A stretch of 33,316 nucleotides of DNA from Planctomycetaceae bacterium (GTDB lineage Bacteria > Planctomycetota > Planctomycetia > Planctomycetales > Planctomycetaceae), in NCBI GenBank assembly GCA_024742875.1, contig JANSXP010000074.1, positions 1-33,316 of the forward strand, written 5' to 3'. The notes under the pieces were generated by a model that worked only from the letters and a program-made list of their open reading frames with translations, searched no databases and was not told the origin of the DNA. This document shows, piece after piece, positions 24,131 through 33,145 of this stretch. The stretch's first letter is position 1. Each line of letters begins with the position of its first letter. The position numbers and the translations under genes are program-made.

Positions 24131-24415
24131 GAAATTCTCCGAAACATCGGGACCATTGGTACGCTGAGGTGGTTATCGACCTGAGGACAGTTTCCCTCAG
24201 GGTTGCATTGTAGCCGGATTCGTCGGGATCTGTACATGTTCTCAGATCCGCCTGAGTTTCTCAGCCAAATTCGCGAATTGCCGTGCAAATCCGTGTTTTG
24301 TGGCACGGTCATTGATCCGCAATGATTGTTCCTGAATACTCCCCTGCTGAATTGATGATGAGGATGCCCGACGTTCTTTCAGGGACGTGCTGGCAGGCGA
24401 AAGAAAGACCGAACG
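24131..24415. promoter_or_regulatory. Divergent promoter region between the DUF4175-type and DAHP synthase genes
   Basis: 285 bp between two divergent starts. It contains a perfect 12-bp palindrome AATTCGCGAATT at 24268-24279 and a perfect inverted repeat TCATTG-ATCCG-CAATGA at 24309-24325; either could be an operator. Close to the DAHP synthase start, TTCTTTC (24374-24380) can pair with GAAAGAA (24399-24405), enclosing the purine-rich stretch before the ATG. No clear -35/-10 pair was chosen. Confidence 0.4.
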
Positions 24416-25471
24416 ATGAATGCCTCTTTGCCCGTACAGGATGTCAATGTACTTGAGACCACCCCGCTGGTGGCACCCGCCGTTTTGAAGCAGGCTCTGC
24501 CACTGTCTGATGAACAGGCCCGCTTTGTGGTGGACGCCCGAGAGCAGGTGAAACAGATTCTCACCGGTCAGGACGATCGTGTGATTGCGATTGTGGGGCC
24601 GTGTTCCATCCACAATCCGGACATCGCGATTGAGTATGCCCGCAAACTGGCCGAAGTATCCCGCGCGGTCAGCAAACGTCTGCTGGTGGTGATGCGGGTC
24701 TACTTTGAGAAACCACGCACGACCACAGGCTGGAAGGGGCTGATCAATGACCCCGGACTCAACGACACGTTTGACATGGCGGGCGGGCTGAAAATTGCCC
24801 GCGAGATTCTGCTGGAAGTCACACGCAGCGGGCTTCCGGCTGCCACAGAAATGCTGGAACCGATTACGCCGCAGTATATCTCAGATCTGATCACCATCGG
24901 TTCCATTGGCGCTCGCACCACTGAGTCACAAACGCATCGGCAGATGGCCAGCGGGCTGTCGATGCCGGTGGGCTTCAAGAACAGTACCGAAGGCAGTTTT
25001 GAAATCGCCATCAACGCCATGAAGGCGGCCAGCGCGCCGCACCGATTTCTGGGCATTGATCATGAAGGCAAAACGTGTCTTGTCCATACTCGTGGCAACG
25101 ACATGGCGCACATGATCCTGCGTGGCGGCCGCACGGGCCCCAACTACGATGCCGACAGCGTCGCCCAGGCGGCGAAGATGCTCAAGGATGCCGGTTTGCC
25201 ACAGCGATTTGTGGTCGACTGCAGCCACGCCAATTCCAATAAAGACTACACCCGACAGCCGGAAGTCTGGAACAACGTCATCGCTCAGCGAGCGGCTGGC
25301 AATGACGCCATCGTGGGCCTGATGCTCGAAAGCAATCTCAATGAAGGCAAGCAGTCTCTCGGTGACGATCCGGCAGCCCTGAAATATGGCGTGTCCATCA
25401 CAGACGGGTGCATCAGTTTCGATCAAACGGCCGAACTGCTGATGAACGCTTTTGAGCAACTGGGCGGCTAG
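24416..25471 (+). CDS. aroG: 3-deoxy-7-phosphoheptulonate (DAHP) synthase, class I
   Basis: 351 residues. It condenses phosphoenolpyruvate and erythrose 4-phosphate to DAHP, the first step of the shikimate pathway to aromatic amino acids. The sequence is close to the E. coli AroF/G/H type across its length: VGPCSIH, VMRVYFEKPRTTTGWKGL, IGARTTESQTHRQMASGLS, PVGFKNSTEGS, DCSHANS, LMLESNLNEG and GVSITDGCI. Expected metal ligands are present: Cys63, His271, Glu305 and Asp330. Which isozyme it corresponds to (Phe-, Tyr- or Trp-sensitive) cannot be told, so the symbol is by family. The Shine-Dalgarno sequence is poor, and a small hairpin may cover the region just before the ATG. The gene is monocistronic, ending at a strong terminator. 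Confidence 0.95.
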   Translation: MNASLPVQDVNVLETTPLVAPAVLKQALPLSDEQARFVVDAREQVKQILTGQDDRVIAIVGPCSIHNPDIAIEYARKLAEVSRAVSKRLLVVMRVYFEKPRTTTGWKGLINDPGLNDTFDMAGGLKIAREILLEVTRSGLPAATEMLEPITPQYISDLITIGSIGARTTESQTHRQMASGLSMPVGFKNSTEGSFEIAINAMKAASAPHRFLGIDHEGKTCLVHTRGNDMAHMILRGGRTGPNYDADSVAQAAKMLKDAGLPQRFVVDCSHANSNKDYTRQPEVWNNVIAQRAAGNDAIVGLMLESNLNEGKQSLGDDPAALKYGVSITDGCISFDQTAELLMNAFEQLGG

Positions 25472-25495
25472 CCGCAGTTGGCGTCCGGGCCATAC

Positions 25496-25537
25496 AAAAA
25501 GCGGGCGTGATCATGGCGATCACGCCCGCTTTTTTTT
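25496..25537. terminator. Strong bidirectional rho-independent terminator
   Basis: A perfect 12-bp GC-rich stem GCGGGCGTGATC / GATCACGCCCGC (25501-25512 with 25518-25529), loop ATGGC, is flanked by AAAAA on the left and eight T on the right. It can stop transcription from both sides and serves the convergent DAHP synthase and DHH phosphoesterase genes. Confidence 0.92.
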
Positions 25538-25567
25538 GATGCGTTATTCCGTGCGGCCGGACTTACC

Positions 25568-26533
25568 TCAGCCGACGTTCTCGGTGATCAGCTCGATCGA
25601 CTGATCCAGCGAATTGACAATAGATGGCACCAGGCCATCTGCTTCGGACGCCGGAATCTGACACGTGCCGGCCGCCGCGTGGCCGCCGCCGCCATGACGC
25701 AGGCAGAGCTTGCCAATATCGACCGGGTTGGTGCGATTCAGAATCGATTTGCCCATGGCCAGAACGGTTGTTTCTTCCTGGCGACTGCGAAGCAGGTGAA
25801 TGGACACGTTGCACTCCGGGAACAGGGCGTAGACCAGGAATCGGTTGCCCGTGTAAATCACGTCTTCTTTGCGATAGTCCAGCACGACCACGTTGCCGTA
25901 AACGCCGGAACAGCGAGCCGTCTGTTCCAGGAACTGCTCCCGCTGTGAGTTGTAAAGCTCCACGCGTTCGCGGACGTCCGGCAGGGCCAGAATGTCGCGG
26001 ATGGTGTGTGTGCGGCAGAAGTCCACCAGGGCCATCATCAACTGATAGTTGGAGATTCGAAAGTCACGGAAACGTCCCAGTCCGGTTCGCGGATCCATGA
26101 TGAAGTTCAGCAGCACCCAGTCTTTGGGGTTGAGGATTTCTTCCCGCTCAAACCGAGCCGAGTCCGCCTTGTCCACCGCGTCCATCATTTCGGTGCTGAT
26201 CGAGGTGAAGCGATCGGAGCCTCCAAAATAGTTGTAAACGACGCGCGCGGCTGAGTCTGCGTCGGGATCCAGAATGTGATTCTGACGCACCACGCTGCCG
26301 TTGCGAATGGCTTCACTGCAGTGATGGTCGAAGCACAGATGGCAGCCTTCGACGTACGGCAGATTGGTGATAATGTCTCGCGACGTCACGCTGATCAGAC
26401 CGTCCTGCATGTCTTTGGGATGGACAAACGTGATGTCATCCAGCATCTGCAGTTCGCGCAGCAGTGCGGCGCAAACCAGACCGTCAAAGTCCGAACGCGT
26501 AATCAGGCGGTACTTGTGGGTGTCTGTAGTCAC
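25568..26533 (-). CDS. DHH/DHHA1-family phosphoesterase
   Basis: 321 residues from a GTG start at 26533, preceded by a GGAAGG ribosome site. DHH-family metal-binding motifs are visible: R13-S-D-F-D-G near the N-terminus, C67-F-D-H-H-C (the signature DHH, residues 69-71), a later DPDADSAARVV segment and AVDKADSA. The C-terminal DHHA1 motif is GGGGHAAAG at residues 281-289. The two-domain plan and length fit exopolyphosphatase-like or NrnA/oligoribonuclease-like enzymes that hydrolyse phosphodiester or phosphoanhydride bonds with manganese. Sequence alone does not decide between polyphosphate, nano-RNA or cyclic dinucleotide breakdown products as substrate. It is cytoplasmic. It lies downstream of the macroglobulin gene on the same strand, but 312 bp away and behind a hairpin, so it is probably a separate unit. 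Confidence 0.88.
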   Translation of the reverse strand: MTTDTHKYRLITRSDFDGLVCAALLRELQMLDDITFVHPKDMQDGLISVTSRDIITNLPYVEGCHLCFDHHCSEAIRNGSVVRQNHILDPDADSAARVVYNYFGGSDRFTSISTEMMDAVDKADSARFEREEILNPKDWVLLNFIMDPRTGLGRFRDFRISNYQLMMALVDFCRTHTIRDILALPDVRERVELYNSQREQFLEQTARCSGVYGNVVVLDYRKEDVIYTGNRFLVYALFPECNVSIHLLRSRQEETTVLAMGKSILNRTNPVDIGKLCLRHGGGGHAAAGTCQIPASEADGLVPSIVNSLDQSIELITENVG

Positions 26534-26845
26534 TGTCTTGCCTTCCCTAACTTCCTGGAGAGGTGCCAGTCTGCGGAATATCAGGGGTAGCCTAGGACAC
26601 AGAACCCGGGCGGGGGCAGGTGTCTCATTTTGCGTCGGTCATGTTGACGATCTGCATCATCACCGCAGGCGACTGTGGCAGTTATGACGATTGCGCCGTC
26701 CATAAAGGCGACATGCCGCTGTGCAGGCCGGCGAGCGTCGGGGCGGACCGACGCGGACTGGCGCGAATCGAAGTCACAACGCAGCGGCCTTGCCGCCGGT
26801 GGCAAAGCCGCTGCGCCGTGTTGCGTTCACATCAGCCGGCGCCCG
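26534..26845. promoter_or_regulatory. Intergenic region between the macroglobulin and DHH phosphoesterase genes
   Basis: 312 bp with no supported gene; the open frames crossing it are antisense extensions without recognisable protein sequence. It contains a long hairpin near the macroglobulin stop (separate entry) and presumably the promoter of the DHH gene. I see no clear -35/-10 pair. Confidence 0.35.
26780..26815 (-). terminator. Long hairpin downstream of the macroglobulin gene, likely terminator
   Basis: On the minus strand, GCAGCGGCTTTGCC pairs with GGCAAGGCCGCTGC (one G-U wobble, extendable by one G-C pair), loop ACCGGC. It starts 31 bases after the stop of the macroglobulin-like gene. 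No T run follows (GTTGTGACTT), so termination would be imperfect or the stem may instead protect the 3' end. Confidence 0.5.
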
Positions 26846-29800
26846 TTACTCCTGTGCGGCCGCTTCGCCCACACGCAGGCGGAATTCGTCGCTGTTGCCC
26901 ACCAGTTCCGGTGCGTACATGCCTTCGATTTTCGCAGGCAGGGCCGAAATCCGCTGACCCGGGGCTTCTGCTCGAATCCGATAGGTCAGGCTGTGATCGC
27001 CGCGCGCCAGCCGATTGATGAAGAAACTCACCCGGTCATCACGCAGTTCCCGATAGGTGCGAACGCCCGTGTTGAAGTAACCGCTGCGCTGATCATCGGT
27101 TTCAAAACCGCTGGGTTTGCGATCTTCCAGCAACAGATACTCGTAGTCGTTTTTGCTGTCCAGCAGCAGTTCCACTTCAATCAGATCACCGCTGTTCACA
27201 CGCGACAGATCTTTGAGCAGGGTGCGTTCGTAGTCGATCGTGGTCTGCGTAATGGCCTGCCCGCGATCTCCACGGACCACATTCGTCTTTTCGACCGGGT
27301 TCAGACGGTAGAACCGTCGTTGGACTTTGACCTCCAGTCCCGCAGACGCGATGCGTTCCTCTTTGGTGAAGTTGGTGAGGTAGGCGTTGAAATACACCGG
27401 GCCGCTGCCGCTTTTGCGTATCTCAATGTGATGCTCTCCGGATTTGACCGTGTCACCTTCCAGCAGCACGATGTTGTCAAAGCTGAACAGATTTTCGCCT
27501 GTGATCCGCACTTTTTTCTGCAGTCGTCCGTCGATGAGGACCTCGACCGTCATGTCAGGCTGGTCCTCACCGGTCGCCACAATGTACTCGGCCATGGATT
27601 CAATGACCAAAGCCGTGTCGCGTGTGCTGTTCCAGTAGGTGCCATGTTTGCGGTTGTTCAGCAGGTACTTGACCAGTCCCGGTGCGGTGGTGTCGTCCGG
27701 GCGGACCCGCAGCAGCAACTGCAGAAAGCGGGCCATGGCTTCGTTTTCGCTGCCGTACCAGTACCACCAGGAAGTCTGCGGCATTCGCAGCCAGGCGGTC
27801 TGGTTTTCGTCGTCGGTTTCCAGAAACTGCTCGATGTTTCGCAGCAGCATGTCACGTCGAGCTACGTCTTTGGCAAAGTCCATGACCAGTCCGGTGAGTG
27901 CTTTGCCGTAGACGGACAGCTGGCCACGATCGCGATAAAGATAGTCGTGCATGGCCACATCGGACTGATCGTGTTCGCACAGCACAAAGGCCACGAACGC
28001 ATCCAGGTTATCCGCAGAGGATTTCCATGGCCGCTTGCGATCGGTCAGTTCGTCCGGGTGCTCTTTGCGCCAGTCGCCTTCCCGCAGCCTGGCCAGTTCC
28101 TTCTGTTGGTACTGTTTCAGCCAGTTGACGCCCTTCTGGATCACCTGCGGAACGATGGGCACATCGTTGCTGCGGGCCACCGTCAGACCGTGCACGACCT
28201 GCGAGGTCAGATGGGCGGACGGATACTCGCCGTAGCCGCTGAACCAGCCCCAGCCGCCATCGGACAGCTGCATGTTGGTCAGGTCATCAACGCCTTTTTG
28301 CACAATGGCCTGCAGGCGCTGCTCATCAAACACGGCTTCGGAACTGCGTTTTTGCCACTGTTTGGCTCGCTCAGCCGGATCTCCCAGTTCCTGAGCGTTC
28401 AGGTTGGTGCGTTTGTCACGGATGTCAGCCAGATTGACGCCCATTTTCTGCAGCGTCTTCTGGGTCAGCACGGCCGGCAGAAAGCGGTTGAGAGTCTGCT
28501 CTGTGCAGCCATAGGGATATTCAATCAGGTACGGCAGAGCGTCAACCATGGCGCCGGCCAGTGTCGGGCTGAAGCGAACCTCCAGCCGCGACTGCTCTTC
28601 GATGCGGGCCGTCGGCACATTGATCTTCAGGGCGGCGCTGTCTTGACCCGGACGAATCACGCCGGCAAAACTGTCCGTCTTGAGAATGCCGTGTACCTGG
28701 CAGGGAACCGTCAGGCTGGTGGCGTCGCTTTCTTCATCGGTCAGGGCCAGCATCCGCACAGTGGCATCGCCCGATCCCGCCACGTCCACCATCCAGTCGA
28801 TGCGGACTTCTCCGTCGGCCGGAATGGTGACGACCTGCGAGGCGTCTGAGGCAATATTCAGCTGACCGCCTTCGGTTTCCAAAGTGACGGTCGTCTGTTT
28901 GGCGGAATCCAGATAATTGTGAACGACGGCCGACAGCACGACCTGATCGGTCTCCGTGAAGAATCGTGGTGTCTGCGGACGAATGATCAAATCTTTGCTG
29001 GAGACGATGTCCACGGAGCCGGAACCCACACGCGTGCCGTCTGCCATGGCCCAGGCTTTGGCCGTCCAGCGAGTCAGATTGTCTGGGACGGGAAAACGGA
29101 CCTCCACGATGCCGTCTTCGTCTGCCACCACGCTGGCCTTCCAGAAGGCCGTGTCGGCAAAGCTGCTGCGAACCGTCGGTTCGACCGTCTGACCACCACC
29201 ACCACCTCCGCCTCCGGGACCGGCCGCAAATTTGGCCGCTTCCATGGGGGCTGCTTCGGAATCCGCCATCATGCCGCGGGCCATCGGCATGGGGGCCGAC
29301 CGGGGCATGACCATGCCGGGCGCACCTCCAAAGATGCCACCGCCACCGCCGCCAAATCCTCCCCCCATGCCGCCAAACTCGACGCCTCCTTCAGAGAAGA
29401 TCGACATGACCTTCTGGTTGGGTTTCACGATGGAATAGGTGGTCAGTCCCAGTGTGGAACGAGAGTTGGAGTTGTGGCGTCGACGGTAGCTCCAGAAAAA
29501 CCTGCGGATCTCGGGGATCTGGCTGGCAGCGATCGCTTCCAGCGCGGCGTCATAGACGCTGATGACCACGTTGCCGGTTACCGGCTTTCCGTCCAGGTCC
29601 GTCAGTTTCAGTTTCAATGTGGCGTCTTCGCCCGGACGATATGTTTCCTGGCCGGGCACGAGTTCCACGTTGGTGATGCGCTGTTCCGGCGGCACCAGAA
29701 TCTCACGGATCTCCGAGTGCACCCGACCATCACTGATGGTCACAGCTTCCACATAGAAGTTCGGCATGTCGGCTTTCGCCACGGCGATCTGCTGCGTGGT

Positions 29801-32800
29801 CGATTTTCCGTCGAGGCGGATCACCTGAGGCGGCGGACATACCCCGTTGATCGGCCGGACAAACAGAAGCACGGTGCTGCCGGCGCGATTGGTGTTGATC
29901 TGCAGCTGAACGCTCTCGCCCGGTGCGTATTCCCGTTTGTCAGTGATCAGTTCCAGGTCGTTGAAGCGATAGTTGCGGCCGTCGTTGCCATCGCCACGCA
30001 CGTAGAGGACATAGCCGCCTTCACGTTCGTTGCCGTTGGCGTCTTTGAGGGTCACGGACACCCGATACTGCCCGGCATCGCCGATGACCATGCGCTGTTT
30101 GCCCTGGCCTGACGCATCTGTGGTGATGTCCCATGATTCCACTTCCGTTTCCTGCGGTTCGCCGTCCTGGTAGCTGAGGGCCAGCAGCTTCACCGAGCCG
30201 GTTGCCGCCACGGGCTTGCCATCCGGCGTCCGCGCCTGAAAGCTGACGTCAATCGTGTCGTCGGCTTTGTAGAAACCGCGATTGGGCCAGACGAACACTT
30301 TGAATGGATCGCGGGCGACCAGCACGCTGCCGTTGCCGAGAATCGTCCGCCGCGACTGGTCGACCACTTCCACACTGATGGAGTAGTTGTGGTCGGAGTC
30401 GCCATGTTCCTCCAGTGCGGCTGCGGTATCAATGGTCAGTTCGTAGCGTCCGTCGGGGCCGATTTCGGCTTCGCCTTCGAGCACGGTTTCCGGAGGATCG
30501 GGGCTCCAGCCTCGCCAGAATGGCCGTGGGGCGAAACAGCCCCAGCGATTCCAGCCGGGATACCAGTCGTAGTCCGGCGCGAACCACCAGTAGCCGGTCG
30601 AGTACAGCCAGTCCCAGCGAGCGACCGGGAACCAGCGGGAGTCTTTCGGCGTGCGGTTGACCTTGTACTTGATGGTGGCTTCGGTGACCGGCGCTCCGAA
30701 GAAGTATTCGGCTTTCACTGTCGCGGTGATCCGCTCGCCCAGTTTGACCGGCTCAGAAGGGGCATCAATGGTGACTTCGTACTCGGGCTTGCGGTATTCC
30801 TCAACCACAAAGGTGCCCTGCCCGATCTGTCGAAATCGCATCTCCGTGTAGGTTTCCCGTTTGCCGTTGACGTTGCGGGTGCGTCTGGTGGGAACTTTGC
30901 TGCCGATCTGCAGCCGGTACCGTCCCAGACCGGCAGCAGCATCCAGCTCAAACGTGCCGTCGACCCCGCCCCAGCGATCCGTCGTGACTTCCTGATCCAG
31001 CAGGACTTCGTTTTTGTTGTCCCGCAGCTGCAGCCAGAATTTCTCGTTGGCGTGCGCCGTCTCACTGCTCTGAAAACGTGGCTGACGAACCCACAAGCGA
31101 TACTCCACCTTGTGACCCGGGCGATAGATCGGCCGGTCAGTCATGGCATAAACTTTGGTGCCCGCCAGATCCCGCACGTCCCGGCTGCGGGGACGCCAGA
31201 GGGATTCGAATCCATCGTACGCCAGACGCCCGTCTTTGGTGCGGGCGATGATCAGCGTCCGCTGAGCATTCACTCGATCATAGTCCGGAATGCACAGTCC
31301 GTTTTCATCTGTGCGGTCTGCCCGCTGCGAGGTTTCGATGGCGTAGTTGCGTGTGTTGGCAATACGCTTCGTGTTGTAACCGAAAAATTCAATGTCGGCC
31401 CGCGCGATACCCGCGCCGGTTTCTGCGTCGCTGACAAACAGCAGCGTGCCCGCGTCGATGTACTTGCGAGTGATGGCCGTGTCCTGCAGCCACACGACGA
31501 TGTTTTCCGTGTTGCCGTCCTGCATCTGGGCGGTCAGCAGGTAGGCGCCGGCTTTGTTCAGCGGTGTGCTGACGGTCAGTTGAGCGTCAAAATGAGCGTC
31601 GGGAGGCGACAGTTCGGTGGTCCAGCTGGCCACGCTGTCGCCCAGATATTTGGATTCATTATTGACGACCAGACGGTAGCCAATGCGTTCGACTTCCAGC
31701 TTGTCGCCCGCCAGACGCTGGGGACTGGATTTGAGATAGGCTTTGACGTCCGTCAGCAGCAGATCGATGTTGACTGGCCGGGCGGTGAATGCCACTGCGC
31801 TGCCGTTGCGATAGCGGATATCGATGGTGGCTGGCTCTCCGGCCACCTTCGCGGTGCAGGATTCCAGCCTCACCCAGTTGCCCGTGATCTGTTTCTTTTC
31901 GGCCGCGTAGTATTTGCGTTCGTCCGCATCTTTGGAAATCTCCAGCTGACGCTGCAGGATTTTGGCGGCCGCCGGATACTGGTGACGTCCCATGCGCACC
32001 TGATACATCTCGGAAAGGGCCACGTTCAGAGAGTCGTCTTCCCGCTCAATGATGGTGGCCAGCACAACGATCGGATTGAATTCATCCGGCAGGCGGATTT
32101 TCTTTTTGCCGGTGGCCAGCCAGGCCACAGTCTCGTTGTCTTCCAGTTCATGCACGACCCAGGCGGGGAGCTTCTCGTCCGTCTTAGTCGGGCCAAACAG
32201 CGGCGCCGGGGCACTGTGGACACCGAATTCCTGTTGCAGAAAACGGGCCCACTCAAGGTCTACTGTGCTGCGAGCTTTCGGATTGGCGCGTGCCGCCTGT
32301 TCCAGCGCCCAGCGCCAGCGTTCGCCATCATTGGTGGCCTGCTCAAAAGAGTCGGGCAACTGATAAAAGACGGGGGTGCCGTCTTCGTTGACAGGCGCAC
32401 CCGTGGGTGTGGTCATAATGCCGCCACCACCAAGGCCGCCGCCGAATCCTCTGCCAGGCTGCGTGGGGACGGAGAACATGCCCTGACCGCCGCGGAAACC
32501 AGGCCCGCGACGACTGCCGTTCTTTTCGTAGTCGGGCAGCTGTTCCAGGTCGGTGAGATCCTGCATCATCCACGAGGCTGACCAGCGAGCATCACCGAGA
32601 AGCTGGGCCATCGTTTTGTAGTAAGAGCTGCGCTCCATCGGAGTGGCATCGGCGTCCTGCTTCAGACTGGCTTCCGCGCGTCGCAGCAGTTGAATGGCCC
32701 AGACACGGTCACGCGCCTTGGAGCTGACGTACTGTCCACCTCCGCGATGTGAGCCACGCTGAAACTTGCCGCCAATCAGATAGCCGTCCAGCTGGATTCG

Positions 32801-33145
32801 CTGTCTGGCAATGGTGTCCGCCAGCACGCTGGCGATCCGCCAGTCTGCTCCGTGTTGTTCTGCCACATCCGCGGCGATCTCGTCGAACTGCGCCTGCAGT
32901 CCCAGTCGGTTCAGGCAGTCCAGCACGCGCTGAAAGTCAGCTACTCGATCTTTGGACAACGTGTCTTTGGCAACCACCAGTTTGCGGTACACCTGCAGTG
33001 CCTCCGCAAAGTTCTGTTTGCCGAACAGACTTTCCGCCTGCTGACGTGCTGCTTTGTCCATGGGCGATGGTTCCGCTTGGATGAGAAGTCCGGTGGCATG
33101 GGCTGAAAAGACCAGCAGGCTGGTCATCACGAGGATCCGTCGCAT
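26846..33145 (-). CDS. Alpha-2-macroglobulin-like MG2-domain protein with thioester motif
   Basis: 2,099 residues. A signal peptide (MRRILVMTSLLVFSAHATG) has no lipobox Cys, unlike E. coli YfhM. The N-terminal part looks helical and repeat-like (AARQQAESLFGKQNFAEALQVYRKL), followed by a Gly-rich stretch at about 205-248. An MG2 domain begins near residue 668 (YAMTDRPIYRPGHKVEYRL). A Trp-rich insert lies at about 838-878. A Gly/Met/Pro-rich segment at about 1251-1319 sits just before the A2M domain (FADTAFWKASVVADEDGIVEV), where a protease bait region is expected. The thioester motif is intact: Cys1547-T-E-Gln1550 in YPYGCTEQTLNRF, followed by an alpha-alpha toroid (DGGWGWFSGYG) and a C-terminal domain with SALPAKIEGMYAPEL. 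Bacterial relatives trap foreign proteases in the periplasm. No pbpC-like partner gene is seen. No strong ribosome site. Confidence 0.92.
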   Translation of the reverse strand: MRRILVMTSLLVFSAHATGLLIQAEPSPMDKAARQQAESLFGKQNFAEALQVYRKLVVAKDTLSKDRVADFQRVLDCLNRLGLQAQFDEIAADVAEQHGADWRIASVLADTIARQRIQLDGYLIGGKFQRGSHRGGGQYVSSKARDRVWAIQLLRRAEASLKQDADATPMERSSYYKTMAQLLGDARWSASWMMQDLTDLEQLPDYEKNGSRRGPGFRGGQGMFSVPTQPGRGFGGGLGGGGIMTTPTGAPVNEDGTPVFYQLPDSFEQATNDGERWRWALEQAARANPKARSTVDLEWARFLQQEFGVHSAPAPLFGPTKTDEKLPAWVVHELEDNETVAWLATGKKKIRLPDEFNPIVVLATIIEREDDSLNVALSEMYQVRMGRHQYPAAAKILQRQLEISKDADERKYYAAEKKQITGNWVRLESCTAKVAGEPATIDIRYRNGSAVAFTARPVNIDLLLTDVKAYLKSSPQRLAGDKLEVERIGYRLVVNNESKYLGDSVASWTTELSPPDAHFDAQLTVSTPLNKAGAYLLTAQMQDGNTENIVVWLQDTAITRKYIDAGTLLFVSDAETGAGIARADIEFFGYNTKRIANTRNYAIETSQRADRTDENGLCIPDYDRVNAQRTLIIARTKDGRLAYDGFESLWRPRSRDVRDLAGTKVYAMTDRPIYRPGHKVEYRLWVRQPRFQSSETAHANEKFWLQLRDNKNEVLLDQEVTTDRWGGVDGTFELDAAAGLGRYRLQIGSKVPTRRTRNVNGKRETYTEMRFRQIGQGTFVVEEYRKPEYEVTIDAPSEPVKLGERITATVKAEYFFGAPVTEATIKYKVNRTPKDSRWFPVARWDWLYSTGYWWFAPDYDWYPGWNRWGCFAPRPFWRGWSPDPPETVLEGEAEIGPDGRYELTIDTAAALEEHGDSDHNYSISVEVVDQSRRTILGNGSVLVARDPFKVFVWPNRGFYKADDTIDVSFQARTPDGKPVAATGSVKLLALSYQDGEPQETEVESWDITTDASGQGKQRMVIGDAGQYRVSVTLKDANGNEREGGYVLYVRGDGNDGRNYRFNDLELITDKREYAPGESVQLQINTNRAGSTVLLFVRPINGVCPPPQVIRLDGKSTTQQIAVAKADMPNFYVEAVTISDGRVHSEIREILVPPEQRITNVELVPGQETYRPGEDATLKLKLTDLDGKPVTGNVVISVYDAALEAIAASQIPEIRRFFWSYRRRHNSNSRSTLGLTTYSIVKPNQKVMSIFSEGGVEFGGMGGGFGGGGGGIFGGAPGMVMPRSAPMPMARGMMADSEAAPMEAAKFAAGPGGGGGGGGQTVEPTVRSSFADTAFWKASVVADEDGIVEVRFPVPDNLTRWTAKAWAMADGTRVGSGSVDIVSSKDLIIRPQTPRFFTETDQVVLSAVVHNYLDSAKQTTVTLETEGGQLNIASDASQVVTIPADGEVRIDWMVDVAGSGDATVRMLALTDEESDATSLTVPCQVHGILKTDSFAGVIRPGQDSAALKINVPTARIEEQSRLEVRFSPTLAGAMVDALPYLIEYPYGCTEQTLNRFLPAVLTQKTLQKMGVNLADIRDKRTNLNAQELGDPAERAKQWQKRSSEAVFDEQRLQAIVQKGVDDLTNMQLSDGGWGWFSGYGEYPSAHLTSQVVHGLTVARSNDVPIVPQVIQKGVNWLKQYQQKELARLREGDWRKEHPDELTDRKRPWKSSADNLDAFVAFVLCEHDQSDVAMHDYLYRDRGQLSVYGKALTGLVMDFAKDVARRDMLLRNIEQFLETDDENQTAWLRMPQTSWWYWYGSENEAMARFLQLLLRVRPDDTTAPGLVKYLLNNRKHGTYWNSTRDTALVIESMAEYIVATGEDQPDMTVEVLIDGRLQKKVRITGENLFSFDNIVLLEGDTVKSGEHHIEIRKSGSGPVYFNAYLTNFTKEERIASAGLEVKVQRRFYRLNPVEKTNVVRGDRGQAITQTTIDYERTLLKDLSRVNSGDLIEVELLLDSKNDYEYLLLEDRKPSGFETDDQRSGYFNTGVRTYRELRDDRVSFFINRLARGDHSLTYRIRAEAPGQRISALPAKIEGMYAPELVGNSDEFRLRVGEAAAQE

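Noticed and set aside
26675-28849. Plus-strand open frames of 724 and 730 codons (26675-28849 and 30389-32581)
   Set aside because: They lie wholly or mostly opposite the macroglobulin-like gene, whose protein sequence has clear domain motifs. The plus-strand translations look random.
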